DNA of 34,874 bases, from positions 1 through 34,874 of the forward strand of contig CAYOIT010000033.1 in the NCBI GenBank assembly GCA_964404035.1. Reading direction: 5' to 3'. This document shows positions 1-9,000 of the stretch, in pieces. The stretch's first letter is position 1; each line of letters begins with the position of its first letter. A program made the position numbers and the translations under genes. The notes below the pieces were generated by a model. The model was not told the DNA's origin. It saw nothing but the letters and a program-made list of their open reading frames with translations, and did no database searches. The DNA comes from CAMBRF01 sp964404035 (lineage in GTDB: Bacteria; Verrucomicrobiota; Kiritimatiellia; CAIKKV01; CAITUY01).

Positions 1-712
1 TGGTTCCGACGATGGTCATCTCCCGCACTTTTCTCGGATCCAACCAACTGGTCTGGATCGTTGCAAAACGGCCGCTGAGGAAAGAGAGAGTCAGGTTACT
101 AATGTCTTCAACACCGCGGGTCACATTCCCCTTCCCCTGGCAGTTGACCCCAACAGGCATTTCATCCATGAGATAGTGAATGATGGAAATATCGTGGGGA
201 GCCAAGTCCCACACCACATTAATGTCTTTCTGAAAGAGTCCCAGATTGAGACGACGCGAACTGATGTAGAGAATATCGCCCATATCGCCTGAGGAGACAA
301 TTTCTTTGATCTTTCGGACCGTAGGCGAATAGAGAAAAGTGTGTCCAACCATCAGGGTTAAGCGCTGCTGCGAGGCAATGCCGATCAGTTCTTCACATTC
401 TTTCAAAGTGGCGGCCATCGGCTTCTCGATCATCGTGTGCTTTCCGGCTAGAAGGCAGGCCTTGGCCAACGAATGATGCAAGTGAACGGGCGTCGCAATG
501 ACGACGGCATCCAGATCAGGCACCTTCAACAGACTTTCAAAAGAGGTGTGGGTTACGAGATCAGGATAGAGCGATTTCATGTGATTCAAGCGCTTCTGGC
601 TGGCATCACAGATGTGGGAAAGATCGCAATCGGGTAGGTTCTTGAAATTGCGAATTAGATTTGGCCCCCAATACCCACACCCTACAACAGCGATTCTGAC
701 CGGCTTAGCCAT
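1..712 (-). CDS. Gfo/Idh/MocA-family oxidoreductase, N-terminal part (gene continues beyond window)
   Basis: Reading leftward from the ATG at 712 there are 237 codons with no stop, so the gene runs off the window. The N-terminus has a Rossmann nucleotide-binding motif (VVGCGYWGPN), then the family's EKPMA signature near residue 100 and a WDLAPHD segment typical of sugar-nucleotide dehydrogenases of the WlbA/WbpB kind. Known members use NAD(P) to oxidise or reduce sugars; the position directly after an initiating sugar transferase suggests the substrate is a UDP-sugar for exopolysaccharide (inference). An AAGGGG ribosome-binding site lies 6 nt before the ATG, inside the last codons of the upstream gene, and only 3 nt separate the two genes, so they are co-transcribed. 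The exact substrate cannot be told from this fragment. Confidence 0.88.
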   Translation of the reverse strand, partial: MAKPVRIAVVGCGYWGPNLIRNFKNLPDCDLSHICDASQKRLNHMKSLYPDLVTHTSFESLLKVPDLDAVVIATPVHLHHSLAKACLLAGKHTMIEKPMAATLKECEELIGIASQQRLTLMVGHTFLYSPTVRKIKEIVSSGDMGDILYISSRRLNLGLFQKDINVVWDLAPHDISIIHYLMDEMPVGVNCQGKGNVTRGVEDISNLTLSFLSGRFATIQTSWLDPRKVREMTIVGT

Positions 713-715
713 GAT

Positions 716-1897
716 TTACCCCTTACGTTCAGTCATTTCCGCCACTTGTCCGACCACAGTTGGAACCGTTCTGAAGAGAATTCTCAAATCCGCCAAGAAG
801 GACCGCTTCCGGGCATAGGCAATATCGAGCCGCATCATTTCGGTGAACGTCGTCTTGTTCTTGCCGCTCACCTGCCAGAGCCCCGTGAGTCCGGGATGGG
901 TGTGACATCGGCGCTTGTGCCAGCACGCAAATTGTTCATACTCATAAGGCACGCATGGGCGTGGCCCGATAAGGCTCATGTCACCAAGAAAAATGTTGAA
1001 TAATTGCGGCAGCTCATCCAGGCCAGAGGCGCGGAAGAAGCGCCCATACGGAATGAGTCGTGCATCCACCTTATCCAGTTTGGTCAGGCTGGCATTCCCC
1101 TTCATCAACTTGGCCAGATGAGACTTATGGACTTGGTTTTCGGCATCAATGCGCATTGAACGGAACTTGAACAACACAAACTTCTTCCCCATGAATCCGA
1201 TCCTTTCCTGCCGGAAAAAGACCGGTCCCGGAGAAACCACTTTGAGGGTTCCCGCAATCAACAACATCCCAGGTGCCCAGAGAATAATCCCAACGAGCGA
1301 AAGGGCGATATCGACGCACCGCTTCCATGCCGGCAGAGGTTCAACAAAGAGAATGTCCAAAGGCTCGGCGAACAACTCCCGCTCAGGTGCCGCGCGAAAT
1401 CCCGACAAAGAACATGTCGCGTCGAGTTTCCCTGCCGGCGCCGAAGGATCCCCGGCGCTCTCGTTCATTATAGAAAACTCTCTTTGTCCACCGTTCCCGT
1501 AATCGCTGTGCGGATACAGATAGACACGAAACTCAAATTCCGCCCCGGATTCAGAGGCCTTTCGGCAGATGTGATCGGCCACACTTGTCGCATCTCTGAA
1601 CCGGGTATGCGGCATCAAAACGCCGATCGTACTCGTATTCATCCATCCCGTTACGTCGGTCGTGCGTAACCTCTCCGCCAAAACACCGCCCAAAATCCGG
1701 GCAGAGTCAGCGGTCACATGACGATCCTTTCCGCCGAATGCCAACACAGAGAAAGAAAGGCCATTTCGCTCAGCAACAGCGCGCTCATGGGCAAGTATTG
1801 CCTTGAAGACTTCCTCCGAATGCACCCCCTCGATCCGGCGTTTCGAAACCGGGCGCGCACTGGGAAACACTCGCGAAAAGATGGAACGCATGCTCAT
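716..1897 (-). CDS. Polyprenyl-phosphate sugar-phosphate transferase with degenerate GGDEF-like N-terminus
   Basis: This 393-aa protein probably starts exopolysaccharide repeat synthesis by moving a sugar phosphate onto undecaprenyl phosphate at the inner membrane. The C-terminal half (about 190-393) is a bacterial sugar transferase domain: one hydrophobic membrane helix (about 193-219), the basic FFRQERIG and LFKFRSM segments, the catalytic Asp-Glu pair in SGLDELPQLFN (about 294-295), then GPRPCVPYE and HPGLTGLWQVSG. Residues about 25-130 resemble a GGDEF fold but lack the GGDEF signature, so diguanylate cyclase activity is unlikely. I chose the ATG at 1897 because GAGG sits about 5 nt upstream; a TTG at 1936 would add 13 residues without a clear ribosome-binding site. 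It lies in an operon with the export lipoprotein upstream and an oxidoreductase downstream. The sugar transferred is unknown. Confidence 0.9.
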   Translation of the reverse strand: MSMRSIFSRVFPSARPVSKRRIEGVHSEEVFKAILAHERAVAERNGLSFSVLAFGGKDRHVTADSARILGGVLAERLRTTDVTGWMNTSTIGVLMPHTRFRDATSVADHICRKASESGAEFEFRVYLYPHSDYGNGGQREFSIMNESAGDPSAPAGKLDATCSLSGFRAAPERELFAEPLDILFVEPLPAWKRCVDIALSLVGIILWAPGMLLIAGTLKVVSPGPVFFRQERIGFMGKKFVLFKFRSMRIDAENQVHKSHLAKLMKGNASLTKLDKVDARLIPYGRFFRASGLDELPQLFNIFLGDMSLIGPRPCVPYEYEQFACWHKRRCHTHPGLTGLWQVSGKNKTTFTEMMRLDIAYARKRSFLADLRILFRTVPTVVGQVAEMTERKG

Positions 1898-1944
1898 ACC
1901 CACCTCATCATGAAAAGTTGCAATCGAACCCACCAAGGTCTACC

Positions 1945-2556
1945 CTACCATGCACCTGGAACATAGATGGTATCGAACGGCTTCAAGTAGAACGGCGAGC
2001 CGTCTTTGCCTTCCAGAATCTCCTCAAAATCCAGCTGGTAGGTCTGAACACGATCACCCTCGGTTCGCAGGACCCTAACCTTGGTAAGCCGAGCTCCAGA
2101 CCTATGATCGAACCCGCCCGCTTCCATAACGGCGTCAAGTGCCGTCATAGGCCGCACAAGCTCCACCCTTCCAGGCCTGATGACGGCCCCCGTAACATAA
2201 GCAGCGGCTGAGGTGCGCGCCACTACTGTGATGGCCTTGATCTGAAGTTCCGTGGCATAGAGTTCCTTCAGTTCGGTCTGGATATCGAGAGGCGTCTTCC
2301 CGGCAGCCTGAACATCACCAAAAAGCCTAACCGAGATCTTCCCATCAGGACGGACCCGCTGCACCAGGTTCAGTTCTGGTGCACCAAAGAAATTGATTTC
2401 GAGCTCATCACCCGGCCCAATACGCATGGCTGAATCCGCTAAAGTCAAAGACACCGGAACGTGCGGCGCCTGATTCCCGGTAACGCAGCCCCCGCACAAT
2501 AGCAGGCAGAGCACCGCCACACCCCATCGCATCCGCATTTCATTTACACACATCAT
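1945..2556 (-). CDS. Polysaccharide export lipoprotein (Wza/EpsA type, poly_export + SLBB)
   Basis: This 203-aa precursor has a lipoprotein signal peptide ending in a lipobox (LCGGC, Cys about 24), a poly_export domain (about 44-115, starting RIGPGDELEINFFG) and one SLBB domain (about 116-165, VTGAVIRPGRVEL). Proteins of this family form the outer-membrane or periplasmic export channel for capsule or exopolysaccharide. It is shorter than E. coli Wza (about 380 aa) and carries a single SLBB domain, as in EpsA-like proteins of exosortase-linked loci. GAGAAGG precedes the tandem ATGATG by about 7 nt. The 47-nt gap to the sugar transferase implies one operon. No chain-length regulator is visible in this window. 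Confidence 0.9.
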   Translation of the reverse strand: MMCVNEMRMRWGVAVLCLLLCGGCVTGNQAPHVPVSLTLADSAMRIGPGDELEINFFGAPELNLVQRVRPDGKISVRLFGDVQAAGKTPLDIQTELKELYATELQIKAITVVARTSAAAYVTGAVIRPGRVELVRPMTALDAVMEAGGFDHRSGARLTKVRVLRTEGDRVQTYQLDFEEILEGKDGSPFYLKPFDTIYVPGAW

Positions 2557-2892
2557 CGAGCCGCCTTCTCGTTGATCGCTTCCATCTTCTGGATCATTAA
2601 CATGCTTCGCCCCCTTGGATTATGCAGGCACCTCTTGAAAGAAGCCCCCACATTCCTTCTCATGCACCCATGTAATCGTGAAAGAGTAACCTGCGCGCAG
2701 CCATCCGCTCATGCACACACTATCCGGTCACTTCATTGCTCACAACCGGAATCCGCATCCCTGATGCAGACTTGGAGAGTTGGAACACAACTCAGCACTT
2801 TCACGATGGTCGGACTATTACAGAATCGTGACAATCAGTCTATTGGGTAAACCCTGATAAATGCATCAGGGAAACCCCGATGCGTGGGACGG
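2557..2892. other. Intergenic region between the secreted golvesin gene and the polysaccharide export gene
   Basis: I see no convincing gene in this 336-nt stretch. Its right end holds a stem-loop just after the stop of the golvesin-domain gene, described separately. The promoter of the export/sugar-transferase operon should lie here on the minus strand, but I could find no strong -35/-10 or -24/-12 pair. The short open frames crossing it lack ribosome-binding sites and recognisable sequence. Confidence 0.6.
2845..2877 (-). terminator. Stem-loop after the golvesin-domain gene, candidate terminator
   Basis: A perfect 7-bp stem (CCCTGAT at 2852-2858 with ATCAGGG at 2865-2871, 6-nt loop) is extended by a second GGGT/ACCC pairing (2845-2848 with 2874-2877). 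It begins about 15 nt beyond the stop codon at 2893. Only a short T stretch follows on the minus strand, so intrinsic termination would be weak; the position is the main argument. Confidence 0.4.
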
Positions 2893-4365
2893 CTATTGCA
2901 GGCGGATCTGAATCCGGTAGAATCCGTTTCCGCTCGCGGAGTCCGAAACAGTGTGGTTGACCGTCTGGTTCTGAGCAAGAATTGCGATTTGCCCTGGAAC
3001 TTCACTCCAAACCCCTGAGTGAAGACTAACGCAATGCTCCAGAGTGTAGAACCGCGTCTTCCCCTCATACCCTACTGCTTCCGCCTGAATGGCGTCAAAA
3101 GAGATCTGGCGCTGACCGGCCATGGCACGTACGTGCAGCGCGGGGAAACTCCCAGAATTACAGGGATCGGTCCCCGCAAGGTATTCCGAGAGGTTCCGAC
3201 ACCCATCCTGATCGCCATCATCCTGCGACGCCGTACCGGGGACCCCCAGCCCTCCAAACTTGACGATCTCCCAAGCATCTGGAATTCCATTCCCATCAAC
3301 ATCATTTCCATCCGTGACGTTTTGCCCCACGCCCATGGAAGACACGCGAACCGTTGACGGCAGCAGTCCTTCCCCGGACAATTCAAACACGGACGTCCTG
3401 TTCGTTTTCACAGGATCGTACAAGGCGGCGATGGTCACGGTCTGATTACTGGACCAATTGGAGGGGGAAAACACGAGCGCAGTTCCACTGACCGTACCAA
3501 GATAGAGACTCCCGCCACCGACACGACTCACCAGGACAGTCGTCATGTTGACCGTTTGCGCATCGAGCCTAACCTGAAATGTCGCTGAGTGGGATTCCAA
3601 AATCGAAAGCGCATTTGTGCTCACCACTATTGCCGAAGGCACAAATAGAGCCAACTCATCCGAAAAAACGCTTTCAAGGCCTGAGCTATTCACGGCTGTG
3701 ACAGCGAAAAAATTACTGCATCCCGATGAAGGATTGAGGAACTCAGCTGCAGTGGAATTCCCAACATCGATAGCCTCGCCATAGCCCCTGCTTGCAGTGC
3801 CGTGATATAGTCGATATCCGACCACTTCCGTAACCTTCACCAGCTTCACGGCATCGGCGATCACATAGCCAGCCGTCCCATCCGTGCGAACCCGCACATA
3901 ACCACCCGTCCCAGTGGCAAACGTGTTCGTGCCCAACAGCACCCACCGGTTGCCGTTCGCCTTCTGGTTGGCCATGACCGTATTGCTTCCCGTGGATCCC
4001 ACGATATCCACTGGAGTGTTGCTGGCCCACCCGTAGGCGGGTTGCTGCGCCGGCCACCACAGGTACACCGCATAGACCCCGCCTGTCGGCACATTCGGTC
4101 GGAACGTTACACTCTTTGCGCCTTTACCCGTGTTACCGTCGTGAAGATAGTTTCCAGCCCAATATCCCGGTGCCCACTTGCTTGTCGTCCACGACCCCGT
4201 AACCGTTACGTTCGCAGCATTTGTGCTATCTACAACGACTTCCACAACGGGCTCAGGCGGGTCCCAGGCCAACGAGACAGTCGCCGCATGTGAGGAAACC
4301 AAAAGACAGATCCAGGCAGCCACACCTGCCAGAATCTCGCACCGTAGTCTTGAGGCCAATCTCAT
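2893..4365 (-). CDS. Secreted protein: fibronectin III with inserted golvesin domain, Calx-beta-like region, calcium-binding repeat
   Basis: This 490-aa protein has a Sec signal peptide (about 1-27, ending SSHA). The start of a fibronectin type III domain (TVSLAWDPPEP, about 29-39) is followed by a golvesin/Xly-type domain (about 42-178: GSWTTSKWAPGYWAGNY, VYLWWPAQQ, GYVIADAVKLVKV). The rest of the fibronectin domain follows (VVGYRLYHGTASRGY to SSGLESVFSDEL, about 181-238), then a Calx-beta-like stretch (about 245-345). Next are a calcium-binding DGNDVDGNGIPDAWE repeat (about 353-366) and NLSEYLAGTDP, and a C-terminal domain ending GFYRIQIRLQ. There is no PEP-CTERM tail. The start at 4365 is supported by AGGAG 6 nt upstream; an upstream in-frame extension lacks this. 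Golvesin-type domains are associated with surface and carbohydrate binding, so an extracellular matrix or surface role is likely (inference). A sigma-54-type promoter precedes it. Confidence 0.82.
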   Translation of the reverse strand: MRLASRLRCEILAGVAAWICLLVSSHAATVSLAWDPPEPVVEVVVDSTNAANVTVTGSWTTSKWAPGYWAGNYLHDGNTGKGAKSVTFRPNVPTGGVYAVYLWWPAQQPAYGWASNTPVDIVGSTGSNTVMANQKANGNRWVLLGTNTFATGTGGYVRVRTDGTAGYVIADAVKLVKVTEVVGYRLYHGTASRGYGEAIDVGNSTAAEFLNPSSGCSNFFAVTAVNSSGLESVFSDELALFVPSAIVVSTNALSILESHSATFQVRLDAQTVNMTTVLVSRVGGGSLYLGTVSGTALVFSPSNWSSNQTVTIAALYDPVKTNRTSVFELSGEGLLPSTVRVSSMGVGQNVTDGNDVDGNGIPDAWEIVKFGGLGVPGTASQDDGDQDGCRNLSEYLAGTDPCNSGSFPALHVRAMAGQRQISFDAIQAEAVGYEGKTRFYTLEHCVSLHSGVWSEVPGQIAILAQNQTVNHTVSDSASGNGFYRIQIRLQ

Positions 4366-4410
4366 GTCTATCTCCTGTGAACACACCCAATTCCGTATGA
4401 CAGACTTGAA

Positions 4411-4428
4411 TAGCCACAAGCGTGCCAG
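4411..4428 (-). promoter_or_regulatory. Sigma-54 (-24/-12) promoter for the golvesin-domain gene
   Basis: On the minus strand the sequence reads CTGGCACGCTTGTGGCTA. The sigma-54 consensus TGGCACG-N4-TTGCW is matched except for one base in the -12 box (TGGC instead of TTGC), with the required GG-N10-GC spacing. The predicted start of transcription is near 4401, about 36 nt before the ATG at 4365. A sigma-54 activator (PrsR type) is encoded in the same locus. Confidence 0.68.
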
Positions 4429-4540
4429 ACATGGTGTTCAGAAGAGACTTCAGTTTCCCAGGCTCTTGCAGCACTGGGGTGCCGCAAATCCGTAGTAGTA
4501 GAATAGCAGATGGGCATCATCGAATAACCGTCCACAATCA

Positions 4541-4552
4541 CGGAACGTTCCG
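4541..4552. promoter_or_regulatory. Perfect 12-bp palindrome, candidate activator-binding site
   Basis: CGGAACGTTCCG is a perfect inverted repeat centred about 145 bp upstream of the predicted sigma-54 transcription start. That is within the usual distance for binding of a sigma-54 activator. Assignment to the PrsR-type regulator is inference; no second copy was noticed in other intergenic regions of the window. Confidence 0.4.
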
Positions 4553-4819
4553 CGCCATAACATACTGTCATTACGTATATTGCGAATGACGAAGCCCCAC
4601 ATCACTGCCTGCAATGACATTCCTTCGCTTTCTTGGTCTTTGCGTAAAGGGCGCAAGATTCCCAGCCACAAAAACAGCGAACTAGCTCGTCGCCGGTGAT
4701 CCAGCGGGATACAACTTCTCATTATTGACAATCGTTTCGCATAACGAACTCCTCCGCCTACTTCTTGGAATCGGGAGAGGCGAAACGGCAGTCTGCCTCA
4801 GGAATGCTGCGTCAGCATG

Positions 4820-6025
4820 TTACCATGTAGCGCTAACACTCACGTCCACACGATTACGTCGGAACGATTCGCGAACTGAGGATTCCCAGTTCTCAAAGGC
4901 ATAGCCACCTGTGAGGGACCATCTGTGACTCAATCGGTACCTACCCTGAACCCTGACCCGGGTCATCTGCTCCGATCCCTCGTCAGCCTCAGCCCCCTCC
5001 TGCTTGTACTGACTGTCCGAGTAATGACACTGTAGACTGGCCGTCAGACGCTCCGCCAGCAAATCATGGTCAACGGCCCCCGATATGGTGGTTGATTTCT
5101 GCGCCGAATAGGAACTGTCACTGGGAGGTGTGAATCCATACACCACGCCCAAACGGCAACGTGTCCTCGCCGTCGCCTGAAACACCAGACTGGCATTTCC
5201 ATTCATCCCATCTGCGGGCCCAAGGTCTGGATTGTCATAATCGACAACCTGATATCCACCCATCACTTTGCCGACAAGATTCGGGGTGAACTTCTTCTCC
5301 ACCCCACCATTATACGTCACCGAGTCATATCCTCGCGCCGGGTTCGGCCCCTCAACCTGATACTCAGACACGCCGACCAGTCCCAAGACCGTCCACCCAC
5401 TCCCCATATCATGATAAGAAGTGACCTGGCCGCCAAGACTATCCGAATCCGATTCTCTTGCCACGACATCATCTTCGTAGCGCGTGGCCACGCTAGACGC
5501 ACCAAGGCCCAACCCTGTCTCTGCAGTAAGAACGGCATTCATTCCGGCATGTGCGGCGTTCCGGATGTAACTCTCGGCCCGTCGCACCGTAGAGCCGTTG
5601 TCTTCGATCTCGGGGTCATCACTGTAGGCAAGCCGATCCCCTGCGTTCAGAGTGACGGTCGGCGTCAGGCGATGCATCGCCTCCAATCCGATAGACCCGA
5701 AAAGCTCGGTGTCGCGCTGTGCCCCCGCTGTGGTCGTCGTTCGCGGATTACTATGCCACTTCAATACCGGCACCAGTGTCAACTGCATCGACGTCCGGTC
5801 CGCATCCTGATAAGAGAAACTCACGCTGGGAGCAACGATCCCATCGAGATTGCTTTCCTTGTTGGTTGGCGACCCATCCCGGTTGTCATTGAACTCTGCC
5901 CCAACTCGCAACGAGAGCCGCCACGGCACCGTAATATCCTGACTCTGCGCGTGGGCGGACGTCATCATCCCCTTCGCCAATAGAACCGTAATCGCCATCG
6001 CAGTAAGTTTATGTAACGATCTCAT
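4820..6025 (-). CDS. Outer-membrane beta-barrel protein of the exosortase/EPS locus
   Basis: This 401-aa precursor has a signal peptide (about 1-26, ending AHAQ) and then alternating hydrophobic/polar beta-strand stretches throughout, ending in an aromatic residue (SVSATW). The N-terminal segment LSLRVGAEFNDNRDG resembles the putative beta-barrel porin 2 family (BBP2), whose members often sit in exosortase/exopolysaccharide clusters. It probably forms an outer-membrane barrel, perhaps helping polymer or protein exit (inference). AGGGA lies 5 nt before the ATG. It follows the TPR lipoprotein gene by 48 nt in the same direction, so both are likely in one transcript. No catalytic motif is seen. 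Confidence 0.8.
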   Translation of the reverse strand: MRSLHKLTAMAITVLLAKGMMTSAHAQSQDITVPWRLSLRVGAEFNDNRDGSPTNKESNLDGIVAPSVSFSYQDADRTSMQLTLVPVLKWHSNPRTTTTAGAQRDTELFGSIGLEAMHRLTPTVTLNAGDRLAYSDDPEIEDNGSTVRRAESYIRNAAHAGMNAVLTAETGLGLGASSVATRYEDDVVARESDSDSLGGQVTSYHDMGSGWTVLGLVGVSEYQVEGPNPARGYDSVTYNGGVEKKFTPNLVGKVMGGYQVVDYDNPDLGPADGMNGNASLVFQATARTRCRLGVVYGFTPPSDSSYSAQKSTTISGAVDHDLLAERLTASLQCHYSDSQYKQEGAEADEGSEQMTRVRVQGRYRLSHRWSLTGGYAFENWESSVRESFRRNRVDVSVSATW

Positions 6026-6073
6026 TTCATTCCCTGTAGAGCGATCTCGATTCCATCATAAAGTCCCCGCCCG

Positions 6074-9000
6074 TCACTGGATTTGACTCAGAATCTCCCG
6101 AGCCTTTGAGGCCAAACCGGACCGGGAATCCAACTCCAGAGCCCGTCGTAAGGCCTTCTGGGCCGCATCCTTCTTCTGAAGCTGATGATAGCTCATGCCC
6201 AGATAGTAGTAGACCTCCGCCACGTCCGGAAACTTGGCCGTGGTCTCCAGCAACAGGCGCGAGGCCCATTCATACTGACCTCTCAGAAACGCCGCCTCGC
6301 CCAAGGCCCGTCCCACATCCAGATCGTCCGGCAATAGTTCCCTGGCCGTCGTGAGCACCTTGAACTCCTTATCGGAAATGGTCTTTTCACCGATGTACGA
6401 AACAGCCAGTCGCCTAAACGCTGGGCTAAAACCGGGATAATGAACCACCGCCTGATCATAAAAAGACCTGGCGCTCGCTTTTTCCCCTTTTTGCTCATAC
6501 GTCCCCGCCACATACATAAGCAAAGGCAGGTTTTCCACCGTCAAAGAGTTTGTCAGGTCGGCCGCCTGCATCTGTCCCATTGCCAACTCAGGCATCCGCA
6601 CCCGCTCCATCATTCGTCTGGCCGCGGCGGCAGAGGCAAACCCCGGAGCCGTGTTTAACGCCTGGCCGATGAGATTGGTAGCCGCGTCCGTCTTCCCCAT
6701 AGCGAAGTGGATCATCCCTAATAGATACTGGCGCTCGGGGGTAGGCCCCGCCCGATTGATGCTTTCCACCAGCAGGCTCTGCGCCCATTTGTGGTCGCCC
6801 TTCTGGTACGCCAACGAAGCCAGCAGATCAGCCACACCGGAATCTCCTGGTGCCTCTTCCCTTGCCTGTCTGGCAATGGCCATTGCCCGATCGAACTGCT
6901 TGAGGTGAACCGAGTACAGTCTCGCAAGACTGATCAGAGCCGGTACAAAATGCTCATTCTGTGCAATAACCTTCTCATACAAGGTCCGGGCATGCTCGTA
7001 GTCGCCTGCCTGTTCGTAGAACGCCCCCCCTTTTATCAGGGCGAACGGGTTATCCGGATGCTTGGAGAGAAACAACTCCACTTGCGCCGCAGACCCCAGT
7101 TCCTTCAAATTGTCGCCGGCAGATAGTGCCGACAACATCTCACCCGCGGCGGCAGAACCAGGGAAAGTCTTCTCCAATTCCAACGCATTGGATAGCGAGG
7201 CGTGCGCATTCTCGGCATCTCCCAAGGCCGCCTGACACATCCCAAGATGGTACAACACCTCCGGTTGCTGCGGCAGATGATCAGCGCTCTCCTGCAGCAA
7301 GGCCAAGGCCCACTTGTACTCCCCGCGGCGATACACAATCCATCCCAGGGTATCGGCAACCGAAGGATTCCTCGGTGCCAACTCCCTTGCCTGCTTGGCG
7401 AGTTCAAAGGCCTCGTTCTTCTTCTTGGGATCATTGGCATACAGGCAAGCCAGATTGTTGGCCGCCAGGAAGTTCCGGGGATTGGAGTGAAGCACTCGCT
7501 GATACTGTTCAGCCGCCCCCGCCACCTCGTTCTTTCGTTCCAGGATCGCCCCCTTCATCATTAGGGACGCCACTTCATTGGAATTGACCGACAATGCCGT
7601 GTTGATTCTGATCAGGGCTTCGTCATCCTTGTGCCTGGCCACATAGAGCTGGCTGAGAGTCAGATAGGCAGCCATGAACTCAGGCTGCATCTCAATTGCT
7701 TTCAAAAGGGCGTGTTCCGCCTCATCCCAATCCGACCGGCGAAGATGCGCGAGTCCCAGAAGATAGAGGAGTCCGGCTTGATCGGGTGCGACGTCGATTT
7801 GCTTCCGGATCCTGATCAGCGCCGTATCCCAGTTGCCGGTCCGTTCCACTTCCAACGCCGCCAATCTGTCCAATGCCTCGACGAAGCCCGGAGCCATTTT
7901 CATCGAGGCTTCATACATGGCCACCGCTTCCGTCGTCTTGCCTTGCCGCTGCAGCGCCATACCCAGAAGGTATGGCCCCTGGGGATTCGTCGGTGCAAGC
8001 TCAATCACGTGTCGATAGGCCTCGACCGCCTTGGGGTAATTCTTCTTATTGATATACGCCGCCCCCATTAGCACATGTGCGTACCCGGCATCAGGATAAC
8101 GCCGGATCAGACTGCTCAACAGCTGCAGCGCAGCGTCGCTATTCCCAAGACGAATATGAAGCTCCGCAAGAGCTCTGGCGGCATCCGTGGATTCAGGGTC
8201 CAGCTCCACCGCTTTTTCCAATTCAGCAGTCGCCTTGCGCACGTCGCCTTTCTGCAGGAAAGCCATCCCAAGGTAGAACCTTGCCTGCACGATTTTTGGA
8301 AATGCGGCAACCAGTTTCTCGTACCCGGCAATCGCCTCATCCGTCTTCCCTTGCGCCAATCTGACGCGCTGCAGTAACAGAAAGGCGTCCACATGCGATG
8401 GAGACTGCTTTAAGATGCGATTCAGAATGTCAATACACGTCGCAAAGTCACGCTCGGAGTGGGCAAACTCAGCCAGTTGGAACCACGCGGGCACGAACTG
8501 AGGCGACTTCCGCGTAACACCTTCCAGAATCTCTCGGGCCTCCTTGGGCTTCCGGCTGGCCCACTGGAATCGTGCAAACCTGATTCGGGCAACCGAATCC
8601 TGGGGAGACAGGTCCGCCGCGATCCGGTACTCCTGCTCCGCCCGGGCCGCATCACGCTTGAGCAAGTACAGATCCCCAAGCGCGAGATGCGGCTCCCATG
8701 CCTTGGCATCTTGCTTTAGGGCCATCTGATACGCCTCCTCGGCGGCCGCAAAGTCCCGGCGCTGAACCTGCAACGCGCCCAGCGCCAGATAGAGCCGGAG
8801 CGGTTGCCTCAGGCGGGTCGCCGCAGACTGCAGCCGCGCGATGGCCTCATTGACCTCATTCGATGATCCGGCGGCTCCCGCCCAAAGGATGATCGCCTCG
8901 AGATGATCCGGATTGCGCTTCAAGGCAACATCCGCCTTCTTCCTCGCTTGGACTCGATCGCCCCGGGAAAGATACATGGACCCAAGTCTCCAACCCGTTT

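Larger units (their letters stand above)
4366..4819. other. Regulatory intergenic region upstream of the golvesin-domain gene
   Basis: No gene is convincing in these 454 nt. Features seen are a sigma-54-type promoter (4411-4428), a short inverted repeat GCAC-N4-GTGC (4471-4482), a perfect 12-bp palindrome (4541-4552), a GTCATT-N12-AATGAC inverted repeat (4567-4590), and a 6-bp stem (ATGCTG/CAGCAT, 4804-4818) directly after the stop codon of the upstream beta-barrel gene. The length and palindromes suit an enhancer-controlled promoter rather than a coding region. Confidence 0.6.

Noticed and set aside
2852..2890. Second GG-N10-GC pattern on the minus strand near 2863-2876
   Set aside because: The -24 box lacks TGGC and the site lies inside the stem-loop after the golvesin gene; not a credible sigma-54 promoter.
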